This document shows positions 49,019 to 57,193 of a stretch of DNA of 64,000 nt, in pieces (the stretch's first letter is position 1; each line of letters starts with the position of its first letter). The position numbers were made by a program, and so were the translations under genes. The stretch is taken from positions 1 through 64,000 of the forward strand of contig NZ_BAPT01000041.1 of the NCBI RefSeq assembly GCF_025995235.1. Direction: 5' to 3'. The notes below the pieces were generated by a model, which did not search any database, was not told the origin of the DNA, and saw only the letters and a list, made by a program, of their open reading frames with translations. The stretch comes from Ameyamaea chiangmaiensis (GTDB taxonomy: Bacteria; Pseudomonadota; Alphaproteobacteria; Acetobacterales; Acetobacteraceae).

Positions 49019-49816
49019 TCAATCGGCTTTGAGGAAGTCTGCCAGTGCTGAGGCCGTCTCGGTCGACGCTTCCTCGGCCAGGAAAGTGCCGCCATTCAGT
49101 TCAAGGGCCTGCACAGGGCGCGCGCAGAACGGTTGCCACAACGACGAGGGATCATACCAGCCGCCGTTCCGCCCCTGACGTCCCCAGAGCATCAGCACAG
49201 GGCACATGACCTGCTGGGTGTCGCCCGCATCGCGCAGGGGTGCGAAAGACAACGCGCCGCCCGAGGCATCGGTCCAGAGCCGGTGTGCCGTGTAGTCGGC
49301 TACCGCCTGGGGGGCAAAAACGCCGCTGTGATCGGAAGCATGCCATTCGGCCGGAACGGTCAGTGCCCGCGCCTCACGCTTGGGATGCAGCTGCCCGAAC
49401 CAGCAGCTCTCATAGGTTGACAGCTCGAATGCCAGATCGCGGCGCCCCCCGTGCTCGGGCGGTGGCACACATTCAAGCAGGGCCAGACGCTTGACACGGC
49501 TCGGTGCCACCAGCGCCATGCGGGCGGCGATCAGGCCGCCGACATCCTGCCCGACCAGAGAGAACTGCTCGTGCCCAAGCGCGCTCGCAAGTTCCAGCAG
49601 GGCCTGCGCCAGCCCTGTCGGGCCGAGGTCCGGCTGGAGATCGGGACAGATCACGCTGTGCCGGGCGGCGAGTGCCGGCGCCACACGATGCCAGGTGGCA
49701 TGCGTCTGCGGCTGCCCGTGCAACAGCATGACGGCAGGACCCTGGCCGCCCGTCCGTAGGCGGAATCTCGTTCCGGCCGCTGTGTGGTGCGACAGTGCAA
49801 ACCCGTTGAAAAACAT
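49019..49816 (-). CDS. Alpha/beta hydrolase with Asp nucleophile but no canonical His
   Basis: Alpha/beta-fold hydrolase of 265 aa closest to the epoxide hydrolase/haloacetate dehalogenase group. The oxyanion motif is LLHGQPQTHATWH, and the nucleophile elbow GQDVGG has Asp instead of Ser. The usual catalytic His motif near the C-terminus (G-H-F) reads GGTFLAEEAST, so the His is replaced by Thr; activity may be lost or changed. The cap region (CWFGQLHPKREARAL) resembles the dehalogenase-type enzymes. GGGAG lies shortly before the ATG at 49816. It diverges from the PLP decarboxylase gene. No other His in an obvious replacing position was found. Confidence 0.78.
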   Translation of the reverse strand: MFFNGFALSHHTAAGTRFRLRTGGQGPAVMLLHGQPQTHATWHRVAPALAARHSVICPDLQPDLGPTGLAQALLELASALGHEQFSLVGQDVGGLIAARMALVAPSRVKRLALLECVPPPEHGGRRDLAFELSTYESCWFGQLHPKREARALTVPAEWHASDHSGVFAPQAVADYTAHRLWTDASGGALSFAPLRDAGDTQQVMCPVLMLWGRQGRNGGWYDPSSLWQPFCARPVQALELNGGTFLAEEASTETASALADFLKAD

Positions 49817-49950
49817 ATCGCTCCCTTCTCACCGACGATCCGAGGGCCGTCGAGCCTCCAGTATCATGCCGCAAAAGCTGAGCCTATAGTGTCGCGCGCA
49901 TGCGCTGGCCCCGGCAGGCCCGGCGTAACGGGGCGGACGGGAGAGGCAGC

Positions 49951-51363
49951 GTGGCGGGACTGGATCCAGACGACTGGCGAGGGCTGAGGGCGCTAGGCCA
50001 TCGCATGCTCGACGACATGTTCGATCGGCTGGAGCATGTGGGCGACGGGCCGGTCTGGCGCCCGATGCCCGGGCAGGATCGGGATGCGCTTCGAACCGGA
50101 CTTCCGCGCCGTCCCGCGCCGCCCGAAGAGATCTACGCGCGTTTTACGGCCCTGATCGCGCCGTATGCGACCGGCAACACGCATCCGCGATTCATGGGGT
50201 GGGTGCACGGGGCGGGGACCGGCGTCGGAATGCTGGCCGAGATGCTGGCCGCGGGCCTCAATGCCAATTGCGGCGGCCGGGACCATGCACCCATCGAGGT
50301 AGAGCGCGAGGTCATCCGCTGGGCCGCCGAAATGGTGGGACTGCCGACCACCACGTCCGGTCTGCTGGTAACCGGATCCTCGATGGCCAACCTGATCGCC
50401 ATCGTGACCGCAAGTCGGGCGCGTCCGGACGGCGTGGCTTTGCGGCATACCGGCGTCGGCGCGCGTCCTCTGGTCGGATATGCCGCGCGGACGGCGCATG
50501 GATGTATCGCGCGTGCGTTCGACATATGCGGTCTGGGGACGGATTCGCTGCGGCTGATCGACACAGACGACGCCCATCGCATGTGTCCGCAGGCACTGGC
50601 CCGCGCCATCGCCGCCGACCGGCAGGCCGGGCGCGAGCCGTTTATCGTGGTGGCCACGGCGGGCACGGTGGACGTCGGCGCCGTGGACGATCTGGAGACG
50701 ATCGGCGCGATCGCGCGCGATGCGGGTCTGTGGTTCCACGTCGACGGGGCCTTCGGCGCGTTGGCACGACTGGCGCCACGCCATCGGGCCTATCTGGACG
50801 GTATCGAACAGGCCGACTCGCTGGCGTTCGATTTTCATAAGTGGGCGCAGGTTCCCTATGACGCGGGCTGCGTGCTGATCCGTGACGCGGGGGCGCATGC
50901 GGCTGCTTTCGCGCAGACGCTGGCCTATCTTCAGCGCGAAGATCGAGGCCTGGCGGGTAACGCGCCGTGGTTCTGTGACCTTGGGCCCGACCTGTCGCGC
51001 GGGTTCCGCGCGCTGAAGGTGTGGATGACGCTGTCGGCATATGGCGCAGACCGGCTGGGTGAGATGGTGGACGCCTGCTGTGCGGTTGCCGCCCATCTGG
51101 CGGCACGGGTGGAGCGGGAACCTGACCTCGAACGGCTCGCGCCAGTGACGCTTAACATCGTGTGCTTTCGGGTGCGCGCGTCCGACGCGTTCAACGCGGA
51201 GCTGGTCAAGGACCTGCAGGAAGCCGGCATCGCGGCGCCGTCCACCACGACGATCAATGGACGGTGCGCGATCCGTGCGGCGATCGTCAATCATCGGACG
51301 ACGAACGCCGACGTCGACGCGCTCGTCGATGCCGCTCTGGAACGCGCGCGGTCGCGGTCGTAA
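49951..51363 (+). CDS. PLP-dependent group II decarboxylase family protein
   Basis: Fold-type I PLP enzyme of 470 aa from the aromatic-L-amino-acid/glutamate/cysteine-sulfinate decarboxylase family. N-terminal HPRFMGWVHGAGTGVGMLAEMLAAGLN, the GLLVTGSSMANLIAI stretch, the AGTVDVGAVDD cofactor region, WFHVDGAFGALARL with the pyridine-binding Asp and the Schiff-base lysine in FDFHKWAQVPYDAGC are all present. The C-terminal part ends in a small domain with TTTINGRCAIRAAIVNHRTT. The amine product cannot be predicted. The GTG at 49951 has GGGAGAGG upstream, better supported than the ATG at 49900. It diverges from the alpha/beta hydrolase gene. Confidence 0.9.
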   Translation: MAGLDPDDWRGLRALGHRMLDDMFDRLEHVGDGPVWRPMPGQDRDALRTGLPRRPAPPEEIYARFTALIAPYATGNTHPRFMGWVHGAGTGVGMLAEMLAAGLNANCGGRDHAPIEVEREVIRWAAEMVGLPTTTSGLLVTGSSMANLIAIVTASRARPDGVALRHTGVGARPLVGYAARTAHGCIARAFDICGLGTDSLRLIDTDDAHRMCPQALARAIAADRQAGREPFIVVATAGTVDVGAVDDLETIGAIARDAGLWFHVDGAFGALARLAPRHRAYLDGIEQADSLAFDFHKWAQVPYDAGCVLIRDAGAHAAAFAQTLAYLQREDRGLAGNAPWFCDLGPDLSRGFRALKVWMTLSAYGADRLGEMVDACCAVAAHLAARVEREPDLERLAPVTLNIVCFRVRASDAFNAELVKDLQEAGIAAPSTTTINGRCAIRAAIVNHRTTNADVDALVDAALERARSRS

Positions 51364-51367
51364 CCGC

Positions 51368-53233
51368 TCAGCCGCGCCCTTCGTCGAACAGTTCCGAAAG
51401 TTTCTGCATCATCGTGCCGCCCAGCTCCTCGGCATCGGTGATGGTCACGGCCCGGCGGTAATAGCGCGTCACGTCATGACCGATGCCGATCGCGATGAGC
51501 TCGACGCCCCGGCGCCCTTCGATCTGGCCGATCACGTCGCGCAGATGCGATTCGAGGTATGAACTGGGGTTGGCCGACAGCGTGCTGTCGTCGACAGGCG
51601 CGCCATCGGAAATGACCATCAGGATCTTGCGGCTCTCCGGTCGGCCCTGAAGACGCTTCCACGCCCACAACAGCGCTTCGCCATCGATGTTTTCCTTCAG
51701 AAGACCCTCGCGCAGCATCAGGCCGAGATTACGCCGCGACCGCCGCCAGGGCATGTCGGCCGCCTTGTAGATGATGTGACGCAGATCGTTCAGCCGCCCG
51801 GGGGAAGCGGGCTTGCCCGCGCTGACCCAGCGTTCGCGGCTCTGGCCACCTTTCCATGCGCGGGTAGTGAAGCCGAGTACTTCGGTCTTGACGGCGCAGC
51901 GCTCCAGCGTGCGGGCCAGGATGTCGCCGCACATTGCCGCCACCGTGATCGGACGGCCACGCATCGAGCCGGAATTGTCGATCAGCAGCGTGACGACGGT
52001 GTCGCGAAAATCGGTGTCGCGCTCGTGCTTGTAGGACAGAGACAGGGTCGGGTTGATGATCACCCGCGACAGGCGACCAGCGTCCAGAATGCCTTCTTCC
52101 AGATCGAAATCCCACGCGCGGGTCTGTTGCGCCATGAGGCGCCGCTGCAGGCGGTTGGCCAGTTTGGAGACGACGCCCTGAAGGTTCAGAAGCTGCTGGT
52201 CCAGTTGCTGGCGCAGGCGGGTCAGTTCGTCGGCATCGCACAGCTCCTCGGCACTCACTTCCTCGTCGAACGCCGTGGTGTAGGCCTTGTAGGCCGGGGA
52301 CACGGCTTCGGACGGGGGCGGCAGTTCGTCCTGAGGTCCGGCGGCCTCGTCCTCGCCTTCCTGACCGGAGTCGTCGTCGCTCTCGTCCTCCTCGCCGCTT
52401 TCGCGGGCGGCGCCCTGCGCGGCCTGCGGCTGGACGCCGGCTTCCTCGTCCTCTTCGGCCTGTTCTTCCTGCTCGGACTCGGACTCCTGCTCCTCGTTAT
52501 CGCCCTCTTCGCTGTCTTCGGCCGAATTGTCGTCCTGACCGTCGTCGTCGGGTTCTTCCTGCTCGGCCTCGACCAGTTCGCAGGCGGCCAGAAGCCGCCG
52601 GGCCGCGCGGGCGAAGTCCTGCTGGCTGTCCTGAGCGCCGTCCAGTTCCGACAGGGCGGCGCGCGCGCTGTCGGACAGGCTGTCACGCCACTGCGCGACC
52701 ACGTCGCGCATCATCGGGGGGACAGGTTCGCCGGTCAGGCGTTCGCGCGCCAGCAGGCCGAGTGCGACCGAACTGGGCAACTGGTCGCGGTTGCTGATCC
52801 GGTCATGCCCGGCGTCGCGCAGATCCTGTTCGAGCTTGAGGCGAAGGTTGGCCTGGACCCCCGCCATATGCCGGGCGCCGATCGACTCGACTCGGGCCTG
52901 CTCCAGGGCATCGTAGGCGTCGCGGGCCGCGCGCTCGGCGGGGCTGCGCGCGCTGTGCAGGGCTTCGTCGTGATGTCGCAGGCGCAGGGCCTGCGCGTCG
53001 GCCGCACCGCGGATACGCGTCATCTCCTCTGGCGTCAGTAGACGAGAGGGCTGCGGCAGTCGGACATGCTCGGCGGTCGACACGGCACTGGAGGTCGTGC
53101 CGGCGTGAAAGGTGACTTCGGTTTCGCCACGGCCACCCATCGCGCGCAGGGCGCCGACGGTGGCGCGCTTGAAGGCGTCCGCGCGTCCCTGTGCCGCCGT
53201 GGCGGCCTGCGTCTTGTCCCGGGTGTCGGCCAT
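51368..53233 (-). CDS. cobT: Cobaltochelatase subunit CobT-like protein
   Basis: Protein of 621 aa matching CobT of the aerobic cobaltochelatase (CobNST). An N-terminal helical region precedes a very acidic Glu/Asp/Ser/Gln-rich segment (about residues 215-320), as in all CobT proteins, and a C-terminal von Willebrand A domain with the MIDAS motif DNSGSM in VVTLLIDNSGSMRGRPITVAAM, then WKRLQGRPESRKILMVISDGAPVDD. CobS lies 18 bases upstream and forms the AAA+ partner. CobN is not in the window, so cobalt insertion depends on a gene elsewhere, or the pair serves another chelatase-like role. CobST next to bolA/J-domain genes is a common alphaproteobacterial arrangement. Confidence 0.93.
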   Translation of the reverse strand: MADTRDKTQAATAAQGRADAFKRATVGALRAMGGRGETEVTFHAGTTSSAVSTAEHVRLPQPSRLLTPEEMTRIRGAADAQALRLRHHDEALHSARSPAERAARDAYDALEQARVESIGARHMAGVQANLRLKLEQDLRDAGHDRISNRDQLPSSVALGLLARERLTGEPVPPMMRDVVAQWRDSLSDSARAALSELDGAQDSQQDFARAARRLLAACELVEAEQEEPDDDGQDDNSAEDSEEGDNEEQESESEQEEQAEEDEEAGVQPQAAQGAARESGEEDESDDDSGQEGEDEAAGPQDELPPPSEAVSPAYKAYTTAFDEEVSAEELCDADELTRLRQQLDQQLLNLQGVVSKLANRLQRRLMAQQTRAWDFDLEEGILDAGRLSRVIINPTLSLSYKHERDTDFRDTVVTLLIDNSGSMRGRPITVAAMCGDILARTLERCAVKTEVLGFTTRAWKGGQSRERWVSAGKPASPGRLNDLRHIIYKAADMPWRRSRRNLGLMLREGLLKENIDGEALLWAWKRLQGRPESRKILMVISDGAPVDDSTLSANPSSYLESHLRDVIGQIEGRRGVELIAIGIGHDVTRYYRRAVTITDAEELGGTMMQKLSELFDEGRG

Positions 53234-53251
53234 CAGGCGCTATCCTGACTT

Positions 53252-54277
53252 TCAGCCGCGTCCGGGCAGCGGCGAGCGGTTGAAGCAGCGCTGGTAATAT
53301 TCGGCCACGGTCGCGCGTTCGGCCTCGTCGCACTTGTTGAGGAACGAGACGCGGAACGCGAAATCGAGATCACCGAAGATCCGGTCGTTGTCGGCCCACG
53401 AGATCACCGTGCGGGGCGACATGACGGTCGAGATATCACCGGCGATGAAGCCGGACCGGGTCAGGTCGGCCAGGGCGACCATGTTCTCGATCTTCTTGAT
53501 GGCGGCCTTGTCGTTTGCGGGCGTGCCCATCTTGGCGCGAATGATGGCGCATTCCTGCGCGTGCGGCAGATAGTTCAGGGTGGTTACGATGTTCCACCGG
53601 TCCATCTGGCCCTGATTGATCTGCTGCGTGCCGTGATATAGCCCGGTCGTGTCGCCCAGGCCCACCGTGTTGGCCGTTGCGAACAGACGGAAATACGGAT
53701 GCGGGCGAATGACCCGGTTCTGGTCGAGCAGTGTCAGGTGACCCTCAACCTCCAGCACACGCTGGATCACGAACATCACGTCCGGGCGCCCGGCGTCGTA
53801 CTCATCGAAGACCAGTGCACAAGGATGCTGGAGGCCCCATGGCAGAAGACCTTCGCGGAACTCCGTGATCTGCTTGCCGTCGCGCAGCACGATCGCGTCC
53901 TTGCCGATCAGGTCGATACGCGAAATGTGACTGTCGAGATTGATCCGCACGCACGGCCAGTTGAGGCGCGAGGCGACCTGTTCGATATGCGACGACTTGC
54001 CTGTGCCGTGATAGCCTTGGACCATCACGCGACGATTGAAGGCAAAGCCCGCCAGGATCGCCAGTGTCGTGTCATGGTCGAAACGGTAGGTGGGATCGGC
54101 CTCGGGCACATGCTCCGTGCGTATGGAGAAGGCGGGCACCATGAGATCGCTGTCGATCCCGAAGACCTCGCGCGCGGAGACGGTCTTGTCGGGCGCGGTC
54201 AGCGTCGACGTCGGCGGCAGGTCATCCTCGCGCGTCACGACGGTTTCGGGGGCATCCGTGGCAGGCAAATCGTTCAT
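53252..54277 (-). CDS. cobS: Cobaltochelatase subunit CobS-like AAA+ ATPase
   Basis: MoxR-type AAA+ ATPase of 341 aa forming the CobST chaperone-like complex. Walker A is QGYHGTGKSSHIEQ, Walker B ALVFDEYDAGRPDVMF, sensor 1 region LFATANTVGLGDTTGLYHGT, and the C-terminal VSFLNKCDEAERATVAEYYQRCFNR is the family tail. Residues 1-50 hold the CobS-type N-terminal motif (SAREVFGIDSDLMVPAFS). The ATG at 54277 is chosen; an open frame upstream lacks similarity. cobT follows after 18 bases. Upstream sit the J-domain protein and, divergently, bolA, the usual alphaproteobacterial neighbourhood. Confidence 0.95.
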   Translation of the reverse strand: MNDLPATDAPETVVTREDDLPPTSTLTAPDKTVSAREVFGIDSDLMVPAFSIRTEHVPEADPTYRFDHDTTLAILAGFAFNRRVMVQGYHGTGKSSHIEQVASRLNWPCVRINLDSHISRIDLIGKDAIVLRDGKQITEFREGLLPWGLQHPCALVFDEYDAGRPDVMFVIQRVLEVEGHLTLLDQNRVIRPHPYFRLFATANTVGLGDTTGLYHGTQQINQGQMDRWNIVTTLNYLPHAQECAIIRAKMGTPANDKAAIKKIENMVALADLTRSGFIAGDISTVMSPRTVISWADNDRIFGDLDFAFRVSFLNKCDEAERATVAEYYQRCFNRSPLPGRG

Positions 54278-54397
54278 GTGAAAAAGTCCGTCCGTCCTGT
54301 GCGGCCTGGTGCGGGGAGAACCACGAGTACAGGCCATCGGACCGCCCGGGTCAACCCTGCGCAGAGGGCCTTTACCTGTATTGGCCGGCGCGGGGTG

Positions 54398-55015
54398 TTA
54401 TCCCACAGTCCCGGCGTCGGCGCGGGTCAGATGCTGGCGGACCGCCGAGTAGGCGACATTGATGCTTTTGAGGCGTTCTTCTGCCGCGCGATCGCCACCA
54501 TTGGCGTCGGGGTGATGCAACCGCGCGAGGCTCTTGTAACGGGTCTTCAGGTCGTCCATGGACACAGGCCATGCCAGCCCCAGGGTATCGAGGGGCTCGC
54601 GCAGCGGTTCCGGCGCGCCGTTGTCCGCAGGCCGGGCGCTGGGGCCGCTGCCGCGATGCGCACGGGCGCGATTCTGCCGCGCGGCGCCGAGAATATCCAG
54701 CGGGTCCAGGACGTCCTCTTCGTCAAAGACCTGTGCGCCGCGGTGGCCCATTTTCCATGTTGGCCGCTGCCATGCGGTATCGGCACGCAGATGGCTCTCG
54801 ATCTGGCCCGGCGTCATGCCACGGTAATAGTCCCAGTTGGCGTTGTAGGCCCGGACATGTTCGAGGCAGAACCAGAAATAGTCGTTAAGCTGGTCACGTG
54901 CCCGGGGCGCGCGGTAGCCGGCCGCCGCGTCACAACCGGGCATGTCGCAGCAGCGTGTCGGCGCGTTCGGGTCCGGGTCGAACGCGCGGTGTCGTGTGGT
55001 CCTCTTGTTCATCAT
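54398..55015 (-). CDS. J-domain protein (DnaJ-like)
   Basis: Cytoplasmic co-chaperone-like protein of 205 aa with an unusual order: an N-terminal part containing Cys-x-x-x-x-x-Cys and a later Cys-x-x-His (RCCDMPGCDAAAGY, FWFCLEHVRAYN), probably a small metal-binding fold, and a C-terminal J domain with the HPD motif (TRYKSLARLHHPDANGG then AEERLKSINVAYSAVRQHL). It should stimulate an Hsp70. Proteins of this layout are a fixed companion of bolA, cobS and cobT in alphaproteobacteria, which suggests a shared role not yet known. Two ATGs (55015 and 55012) are possible. It diverges from bolA. Confidence 0.9.
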   Translation of the reverse strand: MMNKRTTRHRAFDPDPNAPTRCCDMPGCDAAAGYRAPRARDQLNDYFWFCLEHVRAYNANWDYYRGMTPGQIESHLRADTAWQRPTWKMGHRGAQVFDEEDVLDPLDILGAARQNRARAHRGSGPSARPADNGAPEPLREPLDTLGLAWPVSMDDLKTRYKSLARLHHPDANGGDRAAEERLKSINVAYSAVRQHLTRADAGTVG

Positions 55016-55146
55016 CGCGATTTATGTGCGTGTGGGTGTGTGTGGCGCAAGGGCGCCGCGCCGTATTTCGGCCCGTCACGCGGGCTATCGAGGACCGGCA
55101 CGCCGTCGCGTTTCAGGGCGGCGGACACCCGGACGGAAGGTGGGAC

Positions 55147-55455
55147 ATGACAGACTTACGGCGGTCGGACCGCATGGACGAGACGCTGCGCGCCGCGTTC
55201 GCGCCCGAGGTTCTGGTGATCATCGACGACAGTGCCCGTCATGCCGGGCATGCGGGGGCAGGGCCGGCGGGCGAGACCCACTACGACGTGACCATCGTCA
55301 GCGCCCGGTTCGAGGGCATGAGCCGCGTCGCGCGGTCGCGCCTTGTGCATGAGGTTCTAGCCGATGAGTTCACCACTGGCCTGCACGCCCTTGCTCTGGC
55401 CCTGCGCACGCCGGACGAGGCCAGGCGCCTGACCGCGGCCGGTGCCGGGGCATGA
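55147..55455 (+). CDS. bolA: BolA family protein
   Basis: Small protein of 102 aa, usually a partner of monothiol glutaredoxins in [2Fe-2S] handling. The BolA core is MDETLRAAFAPEVLVIIDDSARHAGH, then THYDVTIVSARFEGMSRVARSRLVHEVLADEFTTGLHALAL with the conserved R-H-x-x-V pattern. GGAAGG precedes the ATG at 55147 by eight bases. lolA starts four bases before its stop (ATGA overlap), so they are translationally coupled. It diverges from the J-domain gene. Confidence 0.93.
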   Translation: MTDLRRSDRMDETLRAAFAPEVLVIIDDSARHAGHAGAGPAGETHYDVTIVSARFEGMSRVARSRLVHEVLADEFTTGLHALALALRTPDEARRLTAAGAGA

Positions 55456-56060
55456 GGACCCGCCCGTTGAAGGGAGGCGCCCTTGCCGTTCTGCTTGGCC
55501 TTGGGGCGTGTGCCACCCGGCCGGGTTTGGGGGGCGCGGTCCAGCAGGGGCAGGTACAGCGTGTCGAGACCTATCTGAACGGTTTGCACGGCGTTCGCGC
55601 GCATTTCGTCCAGACCTGGCCGGACGGGGGAACGGGCGGCGGCACGATGGCCTACGATCCGGGTCATATGCGTCTGGATTACGTCAGTCCGCACGGTATG
55701 CAGATGGTGGCCGGAGAGGGGCATCTGACACTGCACGATGACCAGAACGGTTCGCTGACCCGAGTCGCCTTGTCCCGCAACCCGCTTGGGATGCTGTTGC
55801 GCGTGCCGCTGCACCTGTCGGGGGATATTCGCGTCACGGCCGTGCAGGCGCAGCCGGGATCGCTGCAGTTGACGCTCGTGCGCACCGACGCACCGACCGA
55901 GGGCGCGTTGACCCTGACATTTTCCGATAGTGCCGGGCAGCTTGCCCTTGTCGGTCTGCAGGGCGTGGATGCGCGGCAGCACCGTATCGTGCTTCATCTG
56001 ACGGATGTGACGGAAGGAGCGACGCTTCCCGCGTCCCTGTTCACGCCGCCATCAGGCTGA
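55452..56060 (+). CDS. LolA-family outer-membrane lipoprotein carrier-like lipoprotein
   Basis: Protein of 202 aa whose core resembles LolA: VQRVETYLNGLHGVRAHFVQTWPDGG, GTMAYDPGHMRLDYVSP, TLHDDQNGSLTRVALSRNPLGMLLR and LVGLQGVDARQHRIVLHLTDVTEG. LolA normally carries lipoproteins across the periplasm as a soluble protein. Here the signal peptide ends in the lipobox LGAC, predicting a lipid-anchored form, which would be unusual. The ATG overlaps the end of bolA by four bases. The last nine bases overlap lipB tail to tail. LolCDE is not in the window. An alternative is a LolA-like protein of different function. Confidence 0.82.
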   Translation: MRTRPLKGGALAVLLGLGACATRPGLGGAVQQGQVQRVETYLNGLHGVRAHFVQTWPDGGTGGGTMAYDPGHMRLDYVSPHGMQMVAGEGHLTLHDDQNGSLTRVALSRNPLGMLLRVPLHLSGDIRVTAVQAQPGSLQLTLVRTDAPTEGALTLTFSDSAGQLALVGLQGVDARQHRIVLHLTDVTEGATLPASLFTPPSG

Positions 56061-56720
56061 CGGGCCGAAAATCGGCGTCCAGCAGTCGCGCATGGCGCGG
56101 CTGACGTCGTCCATGCTGACCGTGCGGCCGAGCTGGGCGAGGGACGTCACCCCGTACTCGCGGATACCGCACGGCACGATGCCGTCATAATCTTCCAGCG
56201 CGGGGGCAACGTTCAGGGCCACTCCGTGCCAACTGATCCAGCGCGTGATCCGGACGCCCAGGGCCGCGATTTTCGATTCTCGGCCGTTCGCGTCCACCAC
56301 CCACACGCCGACTCGTCCCTCGCGCCGCTCACCGCGCACGTCGAAGCGGGCGAGAATCGCGATGAGCCAGGATTCCAGGGCGTGTACGAACGCGCGCAGG
56401 TCTCGCGGCGGGACAGCGCCATGGGGCCGGCTGAGGTCGAGCATCACGTAGGCGATCATCTGGCCGGGGCCATGATAGGTCCACTGGCCGCCGCGACCCG
56501 CGCGGTACGTCGGCAAGTTGCGCGGATTGAAAAGGTCGGAGTCCTGCGCCGACGTCCCGGCGGTGAACAGCGGAGGGTGCTCCAGAAGCCAGACCGCCTC
56601 GGGTTGTTCTCCGGTACGAATGGCCGCGATCCGGCGCTCCATCATGTCCAACGCGTCGTTGTAAGGCACGTGGTCATGGGTGCGGAGCCACTCTGTTGCG
56701 GAAATCGTACTCTCGGTCAT
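56052..56720 (-). CDS. lipB: Octanoyltransferase
   Basis: Transfers octanoate from acyl carrier protein to lipoyl domains, the first step of de novo lipoylation (223 aa). Conserved features are WLLEHPPLFTAGTS, the GGQWTYHGPGQMIAYVMLDL lid, GRVGVWV, the catalytic Lys in GRESKIAALGVRI (near 150) and the acyl-acceptor Cys in GIVPCGI (near 184). GAGAGGG lies seven bases before the ATG at 56720. The 3' end overlaps the LolA-like gene by nine bases, and the start diverges from the tRNA-Leu gene. Confidence 0.95.
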   Translation of the reverse strand: MTESTISATEWLRTHDHVPYNDALDMMERRIAAIRTGEQPEAVWLLEHPPLFTAGTSAQDSDLFNPRNLPTYRAGRGGQWTYHGPGQMIAYVMLDLSRPHGAVPPRDLRAFVHALESWLIAILARFDVRGERREGRVGVWVVDANGRESKIAALGVRITRWISWHGVALNVAPALEDYDGIVPCGIREYGVTSLAQLGRTVSMDDVSRAMRDCWTPIFGPSA

Positions 56721-56793
56721 TGCCTGGCCCTCTCGCATCGGTTATACGGCGCTCGTCAGCGGGTATCGCGCAGTCGAGCCCGCTTGTCACGAT

Positions 56794-56879
56794 GCGGCCA
56801 TGGCGGAATGGTAGACGCGCAAGCTTGAGGTGCTTGTGGGGGCAACCCCGTGGAAGTTCGAGTCTTCTTGGCCGCACCA
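56794..56879 (+). tRNA. tRNA-Leu (GAG)
   Basis: An 86-base tRNA with acceptor stem GCGGCCA/TGGCCGC, discriminator A and an encoded CCA. The anticodon stem CAAGC/GCTTG encloses the loop TTGAGGT with anticodon GAG at 56827-56829. A long variable arm (GTGGGGGCAACCCCGT) marks it as type II, as expected for leucine, and the T arm reads GTTCGAGTC. No T-rich terminator follows at once. Confidence 0.97.
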
Positions 56880-57193
56880 TCGTGACCCTCGGGCAGCGTC
56901 TTCGCTACCCCAACAGACTCCCTACATTATGATGACGACGACTCGTGCCTGTCGGCAAAGGCGTGATCGGCGGTCTTCGCAACCTGACTCCGTCGCGTGC
57001 GTTACCTCCCAACAGAGCTTGCGGTGATTTCTGGTCGGGTTAACAATGCGATACGCCGTGTTCGGGCGGCGTTCCTTCTTTTGCCCGATTTCGCCCGTAA
57101 GCTAGGCCCAGAGAATGTCGTTGCGCTGCTCGTGCCTCAACCAAAGGGCGTTCGCGTGATGGCCGAATCGCGTTGGAATAAAGGTTCAGATTG
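56880..57193. other. Gene-poor spacer between tRNA-Leu and galU
   Basis: About 314 bases without a convincing gene. A 66-codon open frame (56997-57197) has no family similarity. I see no insertion sequence, attachment-site repeat of the tRNA 3' end, or clear terminator. It must hold the galU promoter, but I could not pick hexamers with confidence. Confidence 0.5.
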
